Positions 5,782 to 5,891 of a stretch of 5,891 nt of DNA are shown piece after piece. Position 1 is the first letter of the stretch, and each line of letters starts with the position of its first letter. The notes beneath the pieces are model-generated. The model was not told the origin of the DNA. It saw only the letters and a program-made list of their open reading frames with translations, and made no database searches. The translations under genes were made by a program, and so were the position numbers. The stretch is from Parachlamydia sp. Its GTDB lineage: Bacteria; Chlamydiota; Chlamydiia; Chlamydiales; Parachlamydiaceae. The stretch lies in the NCBI GenBank assembly GCA_021298935.1, contig JAJTHR010000307.1, forward strand, positions 1-5,891, written 5' to 3'.

Positions 5782-5891
5782 AAATTTGACTTGTGATCAC
5801 CTTCATCTTTAAAAGATCTCTCCTTGTTGATATTCAAAGATATCAACTTCGAAAAGATCTTTTAAATCTGAAGCGCTGACAAGTCAACTTT
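5782..5891. repeat. Large imperfect palindrome reaching the window edge (MITE-like or regulatory cruciform)
   Basis: Nested inverted segments share one centre near 5836/5837. They are TTGACTTGT (5786-5794) with ACAAGTCAA (5879-5887), CTTCA (5801-5805) with TGAAG (5869-5873), TTTAAAAGATCT (5808-5819) with AGATCTTTTAAA (5855-5866), and GTTGATAT (5826-5833) with ATATCAAC (5840-5847), around a TCAAAG loop. Beyond the outer arms, three further pairs follow one mismatch (5782-5784 with 5889-5891). In all about 37 base pairs form, interrupted by internal loops of 6/5, 2/2 and 6/7 bases. No protein is encoded; the longest reading frame across it is 28 codons. It resembles a small non-autonomous inverted-repeat element, but target duplications and other copies cannot be seen here, and it may continue past the window. 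Confidence 0.6.

Noticed and set aside
5793..5879. 28-codon frame with a GTG start inside the large palindrome
   Set aside because: It has no ribosome-binding site and no recognisable protein character, and it lies wholly within an inverted repeat.

Overview
The window looks like a chromosomal core region from a member of the Chlamydiota, most likely an environmental (Parachlamydia/Waddlia-type) lineage rather than Chlamydia itself. The best clue is the KsgA protein, whose N-terminal block (RPKKGLSQNFLIDGNIIRK) and later QDEVGRRMTAQPG and FKVSRNCFYPVPKVDSA segments follow the pattern I associate with chlamydial KsgA. A candidate apolipoprotein N-acyltransferase N-terminus and a SurA-like gene directly in front of ksgA fit the same assignment. 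The lineage is inferred from memory of protein families, not from a search.

Layout. Minus strand, left: a 782-codon gene encoding two complete D-Ala-D-Ala-ligase-type ATP-grasp modules in one chain (2463 down to 115). Its 3' end overlaps by 19 nt the start of a second minus-strand gene that leaves the window at position 1 and looks like the N-terminus of Lnt. A 105-bp divergent intergenic region (2464-2568) holds a good sigma70-type promoter for the rightward genes, placed so close to the ATG that the message should be leaderless or nearly so. Plus strand, right: a RsmB/NOP-family rRNA m5C methyltransferase, a SurA-like exported chaperone, and ksgA follow with gaps of 34 and 0 nt, so they probably form one transcription unit. 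The last 262 bp (5630-5891) carry no convincing gene. They contain a strong 14-15-bp hairpin and a roughly 110-bp imperfect palindrome that runs to the window edge.

How the genes relate. The left unit serves the envelope: D-Ala-D-Ala for peptidoglycan precursors, and lipoprotein N-acylation if the lnt call is right. The right unit combines two rRNA base methyltransferases with a periplasmic folding factor.

The most notable item is the tandem Ddl-Ddl fusion. Chlamydia species carry a MurC-Ddl fusion instead; the best-known tandem Ddl proteins that I recall are the plastid-targeted plant DDLs. The two modules differ at catalytic positions in a complementary way, which suggests a built-in pseudo-dimer with divided or altered roles.
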